A stretch of DNA of 64,000 bases from Mycogone perniciosa (lineage: Eukaryota; Ascomycota; Sordariomycetes; Hypocreales; Hypocreaceae): assembly GCA_025331125.1 (NCBI GenBank), contig JAOALB010000006.1:28561-92560 (forward strand), read 5' to 3'. A model generated the notes under the pieces. The model had not been told where the DNA came from. It was given only the letters and a program-made list of their open reading frames with translations, and searched no databases. Position numbers and translations under genes: made by a program. This document shows, piece by piece, positions 48,627 to 62,334 of the stretch. Position 1 is the first letter of the stretch, and each line of letters opens with the position of its first letter.

Positions 48627-51600
48627 ATATTTTATTGCCTTGATAGATATAGTCTTTTAGCTTTACTTTTATTAGCGGGTTAAAGAGATACGCCAATTTT
48701 ATATAGTATATTAAGTAACTAAAGGTAACTTTAAAGGCTAGCTTTATTAATTTATAGGTAATTTAAGGGTAAACTGTAAGTAAATCCTTTATAGGGTAAA
48801 AGAGAGATAAAAGAAAAAAGTAAATAATAAATGTTAAAGTTTTATATTATTGTTAATTAAGCTATTTTATAATATAAATATATTTTAATAAAGAAATTAA
48901 AGGCTTATATTATTTAAAGGAAATAATTATTGTTAATCTTTAATAAATAAAATGTTAATTTATAATTTAAAGGAGCTAATCCTTATTATTATATTTTATT
49001 AATCTTTTTATAGAAAAGATATAATTATATATTTTCTTTTTACTATAACTGCAGGTTATTATTGCGTTCTTATACTAAAAGTATTTATAATATAATATAA
49101 AGTTTTTATATCAAGATTTAGTAGTTAATAGGAAATAAAACTCTTTTTTTAAAGTTAGTATTTTTTTTAAAAGATTTTAAATTAATTTATAGTTTAAATA
49201 AATAATATATATTAAATACTCTTTTTTATTAATATTTAAAGCTAAACTTTAATTTTAGTTTAACTTTATATTTAAAGAAAGTAAATATATATATTATATT
49301 AAATAATATTTATTATTTATAGTTTAATATTCTTAACAAATTGATAGCTTTATTACCTTATATCTTTTTAATAATTAAAGTATTATTATATATATATACT
49401 TATTATATACATTTTTAAATCTTTAAATATTTAATATAAATTTATTAATATAAAGTTAAAGCTATATTTTTAAAATAATATATTATAGTTATATCATTTA
49501 AATAGATAATGATATCCTTTATATTATTATTATTAATTAAACTAAATTTAAATTCTTTTAATACTTTAATCACTTTATTATTAAAGACCTTTACTAAATT
49601 AAATCAATTATATTTATTTATAATTATTTTATTATTTTATTATATTAAAAGGGTATAGCTAATAGCTTTTAAAGTAAAATATAAACTATATATAAATACT
49701 ATTATATTATAAAAGGCTATTATAGTTGTTTAATTATTAAACCTTTTAACAGCTTTAATTTTATTATTTAAAGAAAAAAGTTTATAATTTAATTAATTTC
49801 AAAATACTATTAATTTTAAATAACCTTTAATAGATTATATAATTTACTATAGCTTTAATATAGGTATTACAATAGTTTATTTATATAAGTATTTATAAAG
49901 ATAAACTTTATTTATTAAAAAGTATTAATTATTTACTAATAATAGTTTAACTATAAATAAAAGGTTTTAAATATTAGAAAATTGTATTATTAAAAGGATT
50001 TGACGTTTTTTATATAGAATTAAAGTAAAGGTTATTCTTTCTATTAGAAAGATTCTTTATACATTTATTTTAAAAATTTAATTATATAATTAAAAAGCTA
50101 TAATATTTTATATACCTTTAACCTTTTATAGTATACTTTTACTTTAAAGTATGGTATTTATTAAATATATATATAAACTATTTAAGATATAAAATATAAT
50201 ATAGCTTTTTATATAAATTTTAAAATATTATTAACCGTATTTATCATTATATAAACTTTTATAATTTAATTTTAAACATATATTTTAAAGTTAAACTTTT
50301 AATTTAAAAGCATATTAAACTATTTAAGTATACTCTTTTAAAGGCAGTTTTTTTAATATTTTTATATATTATAAATAGGCCATTCTAACTATAATATTTT
50401 AAACAGTATATTAATTTTATTCTTTTAAAGTTAAACAATATTATATTATTAATACTTGATTATAAAACCTTTTAAGGTATAGCTATTATAAAAACTATTA
50501 TATAATTAAAAGTATTATTATTAAATGAAAATATTATATTATTGATATAATTAAACTTTTATTGCTTTTTAATGAAAGATTATTTATTTGTTATTATAGA
50601 AATATTAAATAAAGGCAGTAAATAAATTATATATTAAATCTATATAAAGTAAAATCAAATAAAAAATATTAATAATTTTTAAAAGAGATTATAATTTAAT
50701 AAAAGTAATTAAATTATTATCTTTTATAGTTTTATTTAAATTTTATAGTTTATTATAATGAAAAGGTTTATTAAAATATATAATTAAATAAATTTTATTT
50801 ATATAATTAAAGTATTAGTTTATTTATATAATTAAAGTATTAGTTTATTTATAAAATCTATATTAAAGGCTTTTAAAATATTAATTATAATTAAAATGTT
50901 TATTTTATTATTATAAAAGGTTAATTTAACTTTATAAATTAAAGCTATAATTAACTTAATGTTTAATCTTTTAAAAATATATTAGTTTCTTTAATATATA
51001 ATGTTTATTATTTAATTATAATATATATTATCTTGTATATAATGAAGTATTTAAGGCTTTTATTTAAATATAAAATTGAAAAGATTAACTTTTAAGCTTT
51101 AAAAATATTCTCCTTTACTGAAAGATTATTATTATTTTAATTAATTGAAAAGTAAATAAATAATGTTCAATTTTCAAGGAAGTTCTATAAAAAAAGTAAA
51201 TATATCCTTTTAATTTCTAATTAATAAAAATATAAAGAATGTATTATAATATTATTAATATTTAAAAGAATATATTCTATATATTTATTATAATTATTAT
51301 TACCGTTTTTACTAAAACTGTTATTAAAAGTATAATTTATTACTATTAATTAATTAAAGTATATAGATTTTGAATGTTTTTCACTATTATATATTTTTTA
51401 AATATAATATTATAAAAAGTTATAGCTTTTCTTTAAAAGCTAAAAACCTAATTATTTATTTATAATAATAATAATTAAAAAACTAATTTTAATTTAACTT
51501 AATAGGCTATATAAAAAGCCTTTTTGTTAATAACATTAATTATATTTTATTAATATACTCTCTTTATACTTTTTACTATTCTTTTAAATGTTTTTCAAAT

Positions 51601-53135
51601 ATTATAAATATAAATATTAAATTATATACCTATTATTTCTTTATTTATTAAAGACATATAATAGCTTTTTTCATTTTTCACTTTTTATTATACTTTAAAG
51701 GGCAATTAATTTAAGAGTTAATTTATTATTTTAATAAACTTATAAAAGAAAGAAAATGATACTTTAATGATTTAATTTATAATTACTGCTATCAATTAAG
51801 AAAAAGAAAATATAAAATCTTTTCTTTAATGAAAATTAAAGAATATTCTTAATTATTATCTTTTTTACTTTTTAGCTGTCTAAATAATAGTAAATAATAT
51901 ATTCAAGTAAATAAACGAATATGTTCTTAATATCATATTTATTAATAATATATTTAAAAATATTAAATATATTATATTACTTAATATATAAATTAAAGTA
52001 TTAGTAAATATAAAGAAAAGCTAACTTTAAAGATTCAATTAATTAGTAAGATACTTTCATTATAGTTATAAAGTATCTATTATAAAGAATATATAGTATT
52101 AAAGCTTTTAAATATTATATTACTTTTAATAATTAATTCTAAAAATGAAATGTTAATGCCTTTAAATATAGTAGTTTTTTATAAAAGTTAATTATTATAA
52201 TTCTATTAAGATAAACTTAAAAATAATTTCAAATAACTTTAACAAATAATTATTATATTAAAATCTTCACTTTTTTATTTATATATATAAACATTTATAC
52301 GTAAATATTATAATTTATTTAAATTATTCTTAAAAACAAAATTTAAAATCTTTTATATTATAGTATTTGTTTTAAATAATATTTATACATAACCTTTATA
52401 TTAAAATAATATTATAGCTTTTTTAAACTATGAAGGTAAAATAGTATTATATATTAACTTTAATGTATTAATATTGACTTAAAATATCTTTTAAAATCTT
52501 TCATTTATATTATTTTTATTAAAGTTCTTAAAATCTATTAAATAATCCTTATATTATTACGTTTTAATAAAAATTTTTTTCTTTCTTAATTAAAACTATA
52601 ACACCCTTTTATTATTATTATATATAATAATATAAAAAGGCTAATAGGTATTATATTTTAAATTGTTATTAAAAGCTTAAAGACTATAAAATAAATATAT
52701 TAAAATACTTTTCTTTTATTTATATACCTTTAAAAGTATTAACTTTCATATTTAAGTATATAAAAGAGATTAACAGTAAATTTAAAAGGCTATATATTAA
52801 GGAATCAAAGTTATTTTTAATATTAAGCTTTCAATTAAAGTATACTTAAATATATTAGTTTTCCTTCAATAGTAAATTAAGTTTAATAGTAATAATACTA
52901 ATAGAAAAGCTTATTTATATTTTTCTAAAATTAATATTCTTTACTTTTTATTATATTATTATATATATATATATTTTAAGTTAAAGAGACTATTATTTAT
53001 AGCCTTTAAAGCTGTTATAAGTAAATGTTTAATAATATTAATAATGTAGTAAAATTATATATATAAACCTTAATATAGGCTATTAAGAGTTAGTATTATG
53101 AAAGGGAAATACTGTTAATTAAAGGCAGAACGGGA
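48627..53135. repeat. AT-rich unclassified repeat region, includes second copy of repeat J
   Basis: After the Copia-A target site the sequence is continuously AT-rich without a usable ORF. The last ~730 bp (about 52400-53130) align with 1-665. If that repeat is one unit, 48632-52400 may be its remaining body, but I could not assign any domain on either strand. A short direct repeat with 25-bp period lies at about 50796-50846. No RNA gene or regulatory site was seen. Confidence 0.5.
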
Positions 53136-53535
53136 TATTTTATTAAAGGTAATTAATATACCTAATATACCTATACTTCCTTTTTACTAGTTTATTTAAA
53201 TAAAGTTAATTATTTATTTAAGTAACTATTAAATTAAAGAGGCATACAACTATAAAGATAAATAAATAGATTTAGTTTAATATAAATTAACCTATATTCT
53301 CTGTTAATATATTACTTTATTTATAATTCTATAGCTATTAAAGTATAAAGAAATAGCTGTTAATTACTTTTAAGTATAGATATTATAATTAAATAATTTA
53401 CAGTATTCTTTAATGTTTGTATTATTCAATTATAGCTTTACAGTTCTATTAAAACTATAATTCCTATATCCTATTTTAATTATTATTAATATATATATAT
53501 ATATATATATGTAAAGTATCAACTCCCCTTTAATA
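53136..53535 (+). repeat. Solo LTR of the Gypsy-D family
   Basis: The ~400-bp block is the reverse complement of the 18737-19130 LTR family, from TATTTTATTAAAGG at its start to CCCCTTTAATA at its end. The flanks (CGGGA and AAGTT) do not match, so no target-site duplication is visible. An (AT)n run at about 53491-53509 replaces the GC-rich hairpin seen in the other two copies. No internal sequence is attached. Confidence 0.7.
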
Positions 53536-54307
53536 AAGTTAATCATTAGAATAAAAGGAGATTTTAAACATTATATTTTAAAAAGTAATTATTAAAGGTA
53601 CTTTTATATAATTATGGAATAACTTTAATATATCTTAAAATAAACATAAAATAGTTAATTAAAAAAAAGAATTTAATAACCCTCTTTTGTAAATGATTAA
53701 TATAAATTAATATAATATTTAGTTTTAAAAATATAACAATTAAAATTAATCAATTTAAATATAATATATTAAAATATAATAAATACATTAAATATTAAAA
53801 AGCTATTAATTTATAATATTTCTTAATAAAAGATGAAAAAGTTAAGAGAAATTATTAAAAAGTTAATTAATGTAGTGAAAGTAAGTATATAATTAAATAA
53901 TTAATTTTATATAATATAATCTCTTTTAAATTAATAATATATTATTATAACTTTTATTTTATTTATAATTTAATAAATTAATAAATAAAATAATTATAAA
54001 AAGGTAATAAAAAAATAAATTAATTATTTAATCCTTAAATATAAAGCTTTTATTTTAATTTAATTAATACTTTTCATTAAACTTTCCTTAAGTTTAAATA
54101 AAAGTATTGTTTTTATTATTTTTATAATATTTTATATATAAATTACTTTTATTTATATTAAAGCTATTTAAAGGAAATTTAAAAAGAATAATAATTTAAT
54201 ATTATATAATTAATATAAATAAAAGAAAGTGTTTTAAACAGAAAATTAATTTTATTTTTTTAAATAAATAAATAAAACGTTTCTTTATTATAAAGAAACT
54301 TTATACT
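53536..54307. other. Extremely AT-rich spacer
   Basis: Almost pure A/T with no recognisable gene, repeat boundary or RNA. It ends abruptly at the GC-richer element start at 54308. Confidence 0.6.
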
Positions 54308-56574
54308 TGTTACAGCACTGACTGTAACGCGATAGTAACGCCCTGTTACGTGAGCCCCAGTCATATAACTAGGCCTTAACGCATTCCTAGCTATAGCTTT
54401 CTATAGAGCCTTAAGGCTTTCTCGCTGTCTATCGTATAATAATAATATTTGCCCTAACTTACCTTTCTATGCTATAATAGTTTATACTATCCTTTAACTT
54501 AGCTGCGCTATTGCAAGGCATATAGCTAACCAATTGTAAATTCCCCTTAAATCCCCTTTTATTCCTAAACCTATGATAATGCCTTTATAGCCTAGCCTTT
54601 ATCCCTTAAACCCTATATCTATAAAAAACTAATTATAAGCAAGATAAATATAAATGCCTTAAACTTTACTTTATAGTTTAATTTAGCCTAATAGACTATA
54701 GTTTTAACTATAAAGTTTATGCTTTTCCTTTTTCTTTTTAAAACCCTATAAGAATCTAGTATTAATAGTAGTTATATATATTTAATAAATGCAATTATTA
54801 AAAATAATAGTTTTTATTATTAATTCTATCTTTTTAATTAAATACTTAAAAAAGGCTTAATTTAATAAAAAAAAATAAACCTTTAAATAAAACTTTTTAA
54901 AATAGGCAGTTAAAAATTAAAACTTTAAAGTATAAATTAAAGCCTAGGTTAAAGCTTTAAATACAGCCTCGCTATTAAACTTTAAAAATAATAACCTATT
55001 TAACTACTCCTAAGCTAAAAACTTTAAATAATTTAATAGTAAAAAAAAATATTATTAAATATTAATAAAAATATATTAATTGGCGTTTTTAAATTAATAT
55101 TATTTTTATAGGCAATTAATTAAGTTTTTTAATTAAATTTAAAAAGATTTTATATATTATAGGTCTTTTAAAAAAAAAATATTAACTATAATAAAGAAAC
55201 TTTAATACTATTATTAAAAGTTTTAATAACCCTGCCTAATAGTATTAAAAGACTAATATAATACTTTTTATTAATTTTAATAAATAATATAAAATAATTA
55301 ACCTTTTTTAATAAGTATTACAGTCTTTTAATAACCTATATATATTAAATAAGCCTTTTTAAAACTTTATAATAAAGTTATTTATATTAGGCAGTAAATA
55401 TAATAAAACTATTAGGTAAATAGTAAAGGCTTTAACAATAAAGGTTTTTTAAAGCTTACTAATACTATAAAGATTTAAGTAATTAAGCTAGATAAATTTG
55501 ACTTTATTAAATAGTATTAACTTTATTAAACTATTTATAATAAGCTTTAAAAGGGCACCTACTATAATGCCCTTTATACTACTTAAATAGCCTAGTATTA
55601 ATAAAGCTATTAATAATAGCAGTATTAATATTAATAGTAATATTATTAATGCTAGTAAAATAATTAAATTACTGCCTTAGCGTTAACTAGTAACCTAATA
55701 TAGTTAAATACTATATATACCCTGCCACTTTACCTTTAAATCTTTTATAAAGAATATATTATTAAAAGACTTTGCTTTTACTATAAAAAAGTAAACTATA
55801 GCTTTAATAAATATAATAAAAAAAAGCAGTTTAATATATATTAAAGTAAGTTATATTAAATATAAAATCAAAATCATTAAATTTAACTATATTAACTATA
55901 CTTTAACTTAATAGTATTTTAAATTTAATAATAAAATAGCTTAATAAAGTATAATAACTAAACCTTAATAGCGCGCTAATATTACCTGTAATATTTAAAT
56001 AACCTATAAATCTAGGCCTTAAATAATATAGCCTCTTTAAATATTAATAAAAATAATAATAATAGTACTGCCTTATTAATTTTCAATTTACTTTAATTTA
56101 ATTAACTTTATTTATTAAGAACCTAAACTTAATTTATAAACTAAAGAAAAGATTAACTTTTATTAAAAGTTGTAAATAAAGGTTAACTGTAAATAAAACT
56201 ATTATCTTAAAATAAATTTACTACTATCTTTTTAATTAAAAACCTTTTAAACTTAAATTAATAAATAGTAAATCCCTTTTAATATAAACTATATTATTCT
56301 TTATATATAATATCTATATTAATATAAAAGCTTTAATAAATAGCAGTTATATACTTTAAGCTTTTATTAACTATAATTTTATTAAATAATTTAATATTAT
56401 TATTTAATAATTATTATTTATTAAAAATCTTTTATTTATTAATAAAAGTATAGTTAATAAAATTTGAAAACTTTTTTATTATATAAACTATAATTAGCTT
56501 CTATAAAAAACTTTACCTTTTCTTTATTATAAATATCTTCAATAATATACTTATAATCTTTAGCCTTTTATAAC
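54308..56574 (+). mobile_element. Element K: LTR-like leader and gag-like remnant, 3' truncated
   Basis: A sharp change from near-pure A/T to mixed sequence occurs at 54308 with TGTTACAGCACTGACTGTAACG, which starts with TG like an LTR and contains two nested inverted repeats. From ~54570 the forward frame, with stops read as Gln, resembles a retrotransposon gag: a long helical N-terminal part, a F-x-x-F-F block with 'FIGNQLSFL' near 55080-55110, and a 'QRFKQLSQINLTLLNSINFIK' segment near 55460-55540. It is cut at 56574 by Copia-H. I infer a Gypsy-type element. A LINE ORF1 is the alternative. Confidence 0.45.
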
Positions 56575-56950
56575 TGTTAAAAAAGAGGGCTAAAAAGTAA
56601 GGATTTTAGTGTATTTAGGTAACCTTCCTATTCTGGCTAGACCCGGAATTATGCCCGACGCTAAGACTAAGTTTTAAAGGAACTTTAATATAAGTCAGGA
56701 AATTTCCATTATCTTCAATAATAATAATTAAGCTAGGACTAGCTACCCCGCCTACCCTAGACTCAGTATAGTAGCTATAGTGGCTATTATGAGAAATCCG
56801 ATTAAAATAGTTTCCTGTTTATATAGCTATAAGTCGATTTGGATAATTTTTTATATAAATGAATTTTGCGGAAAATAGGAATAAAGCTATAAACCTAATT
56901 CTGCTACTATATTCCTATTATTTAGTTAGAGGACTATTATAAAAGATATA
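56575..56950 (+). repeat. Probable 5' LTR of Copia-H
   Basis: GC-richer than its surroundings, beginning TGTTA and containing ACCCGGAATTATGCCCGACG near 56642. Its right end is uncertain because no partner LTR is in the window. ATAAC (56570-56574) would be the left target site. Confidence 0.5.
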
Positions 56951-57799
56951 GCTATTGTTTATATAATTACGTTTATACTAGCTATATATATACTAAATAT
57001 TCTATAGCTTTTAGATATTAGATTACTTATAATTTAATTATTTATTTATTATAAGTTTAATTAAACTTTTAGTTATTTCTTTATTACTATATTATATAGC
57101 TTTTTAAAACCTATATATAAATAAAGTTTAGTATAGCTTTATTATTTTAATAGGTTATAAGCTTAAAAGAGTTTTCTTTAGGTCTCTATTAGTGGATTCT
57201 TTTAATAGTTATAGTATTTCCTTTAGCGCTATTATAATACTTATAGTAGGATTTTATAATACTTATTTTAATACTTATATTAGCACTTTTAGGATTTTGG
57301 CTACTTAAAGCTATTTTTAGGCTTTTACTGTAAATACTGTTATAGTAACCTCTATATACTATATAGTATATTTTTTATTTATATAGGATATAGGATTAAT
57401 ATTAGCAGTATAAGTTAACCTATTAAAGCTTTTAGTAGTTTTATTTCTTTAATTAAAGATAATAGCTTTCTTTAATAGTAAAGGGATTTATTTATTTAAG
57501 TGCAGAATATAAAAGAAAAGCTTTAAGTATAGAGGGCTTTTATTAAAACAGTAAAGGTATAGTTAAAGGGTTAAAATAATACTATAATTTAGCTATTTAA
57601 TACTTTAGCTAGCCTAGCTGCTGCTATTTTAAGTCTTTAACTTTAATAGACTATAAGTCTAATAAACGTTAATTTTATAGCCCCTATTTTAATATTAATA
57701 TAAACTTTTACCTCTATTTTTATATTTATTTAAGTTCTATTTTTATTAATTCCTTAACCCTAAACTATTATTTTAACTTTAAATAGTAGTTTTATTAAA

Positions 57800-60700
57800 A
57801 AGGCATTACAAAAGGTATATAGCTTTTTAAAAAACTATAAGCTAATAGGTTTTAATAACTTTAATTAATAGAAATAGTTTTTAAATATTATATTAAAGGC
57901 TATAAATTACTATATCTTTATAGAAAATCTTATAATTGCTAATCTTTTATTTAATTTAAAATAGGCTTTATTATTTATATTAATTAAAGACAGTTTAATA
58001 GCTATTCCCATCATATTTATTATTTAAATTTAAAGCTTCAAAGAAGCATTTATAATATTATAAAGACTATATAGTTAGTTTAATACACTTTAAAGACATT
58101 CCATTTATAGGGAATTTCACTTATTAAATTATAGTAATTATAAAGGATCTTTAACTAAATCTAACGCTACTTTTAATAGCTTATTAATTAAATTAACTAT
58201 ATTAAAGGTTAATATTAATATATTAAATTAAGTAAATTAATATTTAAATTCTTTAAAAAAAGACTTATTTTTAATAAGCTAAAAGAATTAAAGGAATTAT
58301 TAAATCTAGTAAAGCTTTTAGGCAATTAATTAAAAGTTTTAATATTTAGTTTCTTATAGCAGATATATTAAAAGAGACTAAGAATTTATCTTTTACTATA
58401 TATAAAGTTAATAAAGCTTTAAGGCCTTTTAATCCCTTTAAAGATTAATTAATACCTTTTAAATCTAAAGGTTAAAAGCCAGCTTTTAACTCCTATAAAA
58501 GGAAAGGAAATTAAAAGAATTAAAACAATAATTAAAAATAAACTAAAAAGGATTATACGTTTACTAGTATTTATAATCTAGCTATTAAAAAGTATAGTTT
58601 AATAGAGCTATTAAAAGATTCCTTTACTAAATCTATTATTAGTTTAAATAGTAATTAAAATCTTTTATAAGCCTTAAACGCTAAAAAAGGGAGAAAGTCT
58701 TTAATATCCTCGAACTCCCTTAAACTTCTTATTTAAGATAGTCTATTATATAATACTAGATCTATAGTTTATATAATTAATTTTAAAAAATAGTTTATAA
58801 ACTATAAACCTAATAATAGGGAACTTAATATTATTTATATTAAAGGGGGTTTTATTAAACTTAAAGGAATAAGTATAGCTACTTTTAATATCTTTAATAA
58901 AGATAATAAATATAAAAAGATAATACTGCTAAATACCTTTTATTGCCTATAGCTAAATATAAACTTTATAAGTAATTTAAAGTATTACTAAGCTAGAGGA
59001 TATATATAGTATAATACTCTTTTTACGAAAACTATATAACTAATAAAGGTATTAAATCCTTTAAAATATAGTTTCTTTTTTATAATTAACGGATATACTA
59101 TACTATATAGCTATATAAATAACTATAGAGCTTATAGCTTTATATAGGTTTAAATTCCTGCTATTAGGAAAAAAAAGGCTTAAAAATATATTAGTATTCT
59201 AGAAGTAACAGCTTTAAAAGAATAACTAACTAGATCTAGTCTTAGGCTTATTAAAAAAGAAATCCTAAACGAAAGGATTTCTTTAAACTCCCTGAAACCC
59301 TAGGCTAAGTGGAGGATAAAGGGCCCTATATACCTTTATTGCCTAAGGAAATAGGGGGGAATAAGCCTATAAAGGATACCTTTATAAAGGAAAGGCCCTA
59401 TATACTTAAAGAATCCTCTATTACTAAAGATCTAAAAGTTATTAAGCTATCTGAACTAGAGGGAGATACTATTATTAATAGTAATTCTAGCTATAAGCTA
59501 TTAAAGCTAGCCCTTTTATAGTATAAAAGACTGGGTTATATTAATTTAAGTTTACTGAAAAAGACTGCTAAAATAACTATTAAAGTTCTTAACTTTAATT
59601 TTATTAAAGATACTAAATTCTATTGCCTAGTATATAATAAAGGAAAAGCTATTAAAAGGCTTAATTTAAAGCCAATTCCTAATCTACTAGCCTCTTTAAA
59701 TTATCTAGAAGTTAATACTTTCTCTATAAAGCCAGTGCCTTATAATAAAGCCTTTATTAGTGTTTTCATTATTAATATAATATTAAAATATAGGTAGCTA
59801 TTCCTTTTAAAAGATTATAGTGGATTTACTCTTTTAGCTACTATATAAGGCTTTATAAATAGCTTAAAAATATAGTATAACTAGTATCCTAAAGAATTTT
59901 ATTATAATAGCGGAAAGGAAATTAATTAAAAACTTTAAACCTGGTTCTTTTTTTTAAGAATTATATATTCTTATAGCAGCCTTTATATTTATAAATAAAA
60001 TAGTTTAATAAAACGCTTTATTAAAGTTTTATTAAATAGGCTATAGGCTACTACTATAGCAGCTAACCTGCCGCTATATCTCTAGAATTTTATTATTACT
60101 ACATTTTTTAAATTAATTAACTATATAGCTATTACTAATAAAGACTTTACCCTTTATTAAAAATTATATAAAGACTTAAACTTTAATAAAGATTATAAGC
60201 CTAATCTGTAAAAATATAGGATTATTGGCTTTTATTGTAAAGTATTTATTTTATAAAAATAAAGGGCTAAAGGCTATAAATTAGCCCTTAAAACTAAAAC
60301 TAAAAGACTATTAGCAGTTTTAGGTAATAATATTTACTTTATTTATATTTTAATTAAATATATAGTCTTTAAATTATTAACTATAAAGTTATATAAAGAT
60401 AAAATTCCTAAACTTTAAATCTTAAAGCCTACTATAGGTTAGGATAATAAGGAATTAAAGCGAGAAATAAAGCTAAATTCTATAAATTAAATAATTCCTA
60501 GCTTTCAAGATATTAATCCTTTGCTCTTTAACCCTATTTTAAAAGGAGTACCCACTATTATTCCCTTTATTCCTATATTAGTTATATAAGACTCTGCAGT
60601 TATAGAGGATTTTATAAATATAGATATATTCTATTTTCTCTATAATAGCATTAAAAAGCTAGCCTTTCTAGCTACTATACTATAAAACCTATAAACATTT

Positions 60701-62305
60701 AAGTAAATACTTTATCGTTTTAATAAAACTAAGTAGCTAAAAGCAATTTATAGTAAATTTAACTAGCTAATCGAATAATATACCTTTGCCTTTATTAAGC
60801 GTAATAGTATTCTTAAAGGCAGGAATCCTATTACTAGTCGATTAGTTTTAAAAATTAAGAAAGACTAGAATAATAAAATAGTAAAATTTAAAGCTAGACT
60901 AGTTGCTAGGGGTTTCTAATAACTAGAAGGAATAGATTTTAACTAAATATTTACTTTAACAGCTATTCCTTTTACTTAGCGGCTCCTATTAGCTTTAACT
61001 ATTATTTATAATTAAGAAATTAAATAAATTGACTTTATTAATATATTCTTTAATAGGATACTTAAAGAAGTTATTTTCTTAAACTTCTTTAAAGGATTTA
61101 AAGACTATATTAGTTAAGCTTCCTTTAAAATTAAGTTTATTTTTAAAAAGCTAGGTTATAACCTTAATATAGATTAGGTTATTTAGTTATAAAAAGCTCT
61201 TTATAGCCTAAAATAGTCCTTTAAAGAATAGCAATAGGCTTTATAAGCTTTAAGAAATAAACTAAAATATAATCCTTTAATTTCTAATTCTGCTATTCTT
61301 TATAATTTAAATAATAGTATTTTTATTATTATTTATATAGATAACTGTCTTTTTATTAGACTAAATAAAGAAGCTATAGCCTAGCTAAAGCTAGCTTTTA
61401 ATAAAGTCTATACTATAAAAGATAAAGGCCCTGCTTTTTTCTCTTTAAGGGTTTAGATAGTTAAAGATAAAAGAAGAGGCCTTTTTTAGCTTTCCCACAA
61501 ACAGTATATTATTAAAGCTATAGACTTTTTTAACCTTTAAAACTCTAAGCCTATCTAATTACCTTTATAGCCCTTTATTTTAGCTAATAAAACTATAACT
61601 AAACTGGATAAAGTTAATACTAAACTTTTTTAAACTATTATTAATACTATTATCTATTTAATAACTTATATTTAAATAAATACCAGCTTTCCAGTCTAGT
61701 AGCTAGCTAACTAATTTTAAAGCCTTTATAAAAAGCACTTAAATGCAGCCTATAAGCTATTATAGTATTTAAGTAGTACCTAGAATCTAGCTATTTGATA
61801 TACTAGAAAATCTAGTTTTATATTTATTAGCTATTGCAATAGTAATTTTGCTAGGGATAAAGAATTAAGTAAATTAACTTATAGCTATATTATTATAGTT
61901 ACTAATAGGCTAATTAGCTGGAAATTAAAAAGGGGCTTAACTATCTGTCTTTTTATATTAAAAGTAGAGTTTATAGCTTTTATAAAAGCTATTAAAGAGA
62001 TTTAATAGCTTATCGGCCTATATAAAGAGGTAGATTAACCAATTAAACAGCTAATCTCTTTACTTAACGACAATAAAGGTGCTATTTTTACCTTAAATAA
62101 CCCTACCCTTTATAATCAAATAAACTATACTCTATTATAGTTTAATTATATTAAAGAACAGGTTGAAAATAGTATTATTACAGTCAGCTATCTGGAAACC
62201 AGTAAAATAGTTGCTAATAGGCTTACTAAGCCTCTTTTAAGTCTAAAATTAAAGAATTTTATAAGTCTCCTTAATCTTAAAATTTTACCTAAGGTATATA
62301 CTTAA
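57800..62305 (+). pseudogene. Broken gag-pol of Copia-H
   Basis: Forward-frame domains, with stops read through, start with gag at ~57800-58600. Protease is at ~58745-59020, where the D-T-G active site reads N-T-R. GAG-pre-integrase and integrase are at ~59480-60250 ('RLGYINLSLLKKTAKIT', then 'YLEVNTFSIKP'). RT is at ~60830-61550, with 'VARGFQQ' near 60905, 'ALYSLKQS' near 61200, and the catalytic YVDD block as Y-I-D-N near 61325-61357. RNase H is at ~61790-62260, ending in a 'NRLTKPLLSLKLKNF' block. Positions 59309-59521 form the longest stop-free piece (70 codons), joining protease to integrase. That piece is a fragment, not a gene. Confidence 0.8.
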
Positions 62306-62334
62306 GGTTCTTACCTTTCTTATAGCTATTTGCT

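Larger units (their letters stand above)
56575..62330 (+). mobile_element. Copia-H: second Ty1/Copia family, 3' LTR missing
   Basis: It begins with TGTTAAAAAAGAGGGC at 56575 and a GC-richer LTR-like stretch to about 56950. Gag, protease, integrase, RT and RNase H follow, all on the plus strand. After the end of RNase H (~62305) there is no 3' LTR, and sequence of Gypsy-G starts at about 62335, so the end was lost. It is distinct in sequence from Copia-A/B/E. It is less RIP-damaged than its neighbours, with long stretches readable. Confidence 0.8.

Noticed and set aside
53491..53511. (AT)n run as a cruciform or origin
   Set aside because: It is a simple microsatellite inside a Gypsy-D solo LTR in uniformly AT-rich DNA, with no further support.
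48627..54307. tRNA, rRNA or other RNA genes in the AT-rich right block
   Set aside because: No cloverleaf, conserved rRNA segment or GC-balanced block was seen on either strand.
59309..59521. Independent 70-aa gene
   Set aside because: The frame continues on both sides into protease and integrase of Copia-H when stops are read through, so it is a pol fragment.
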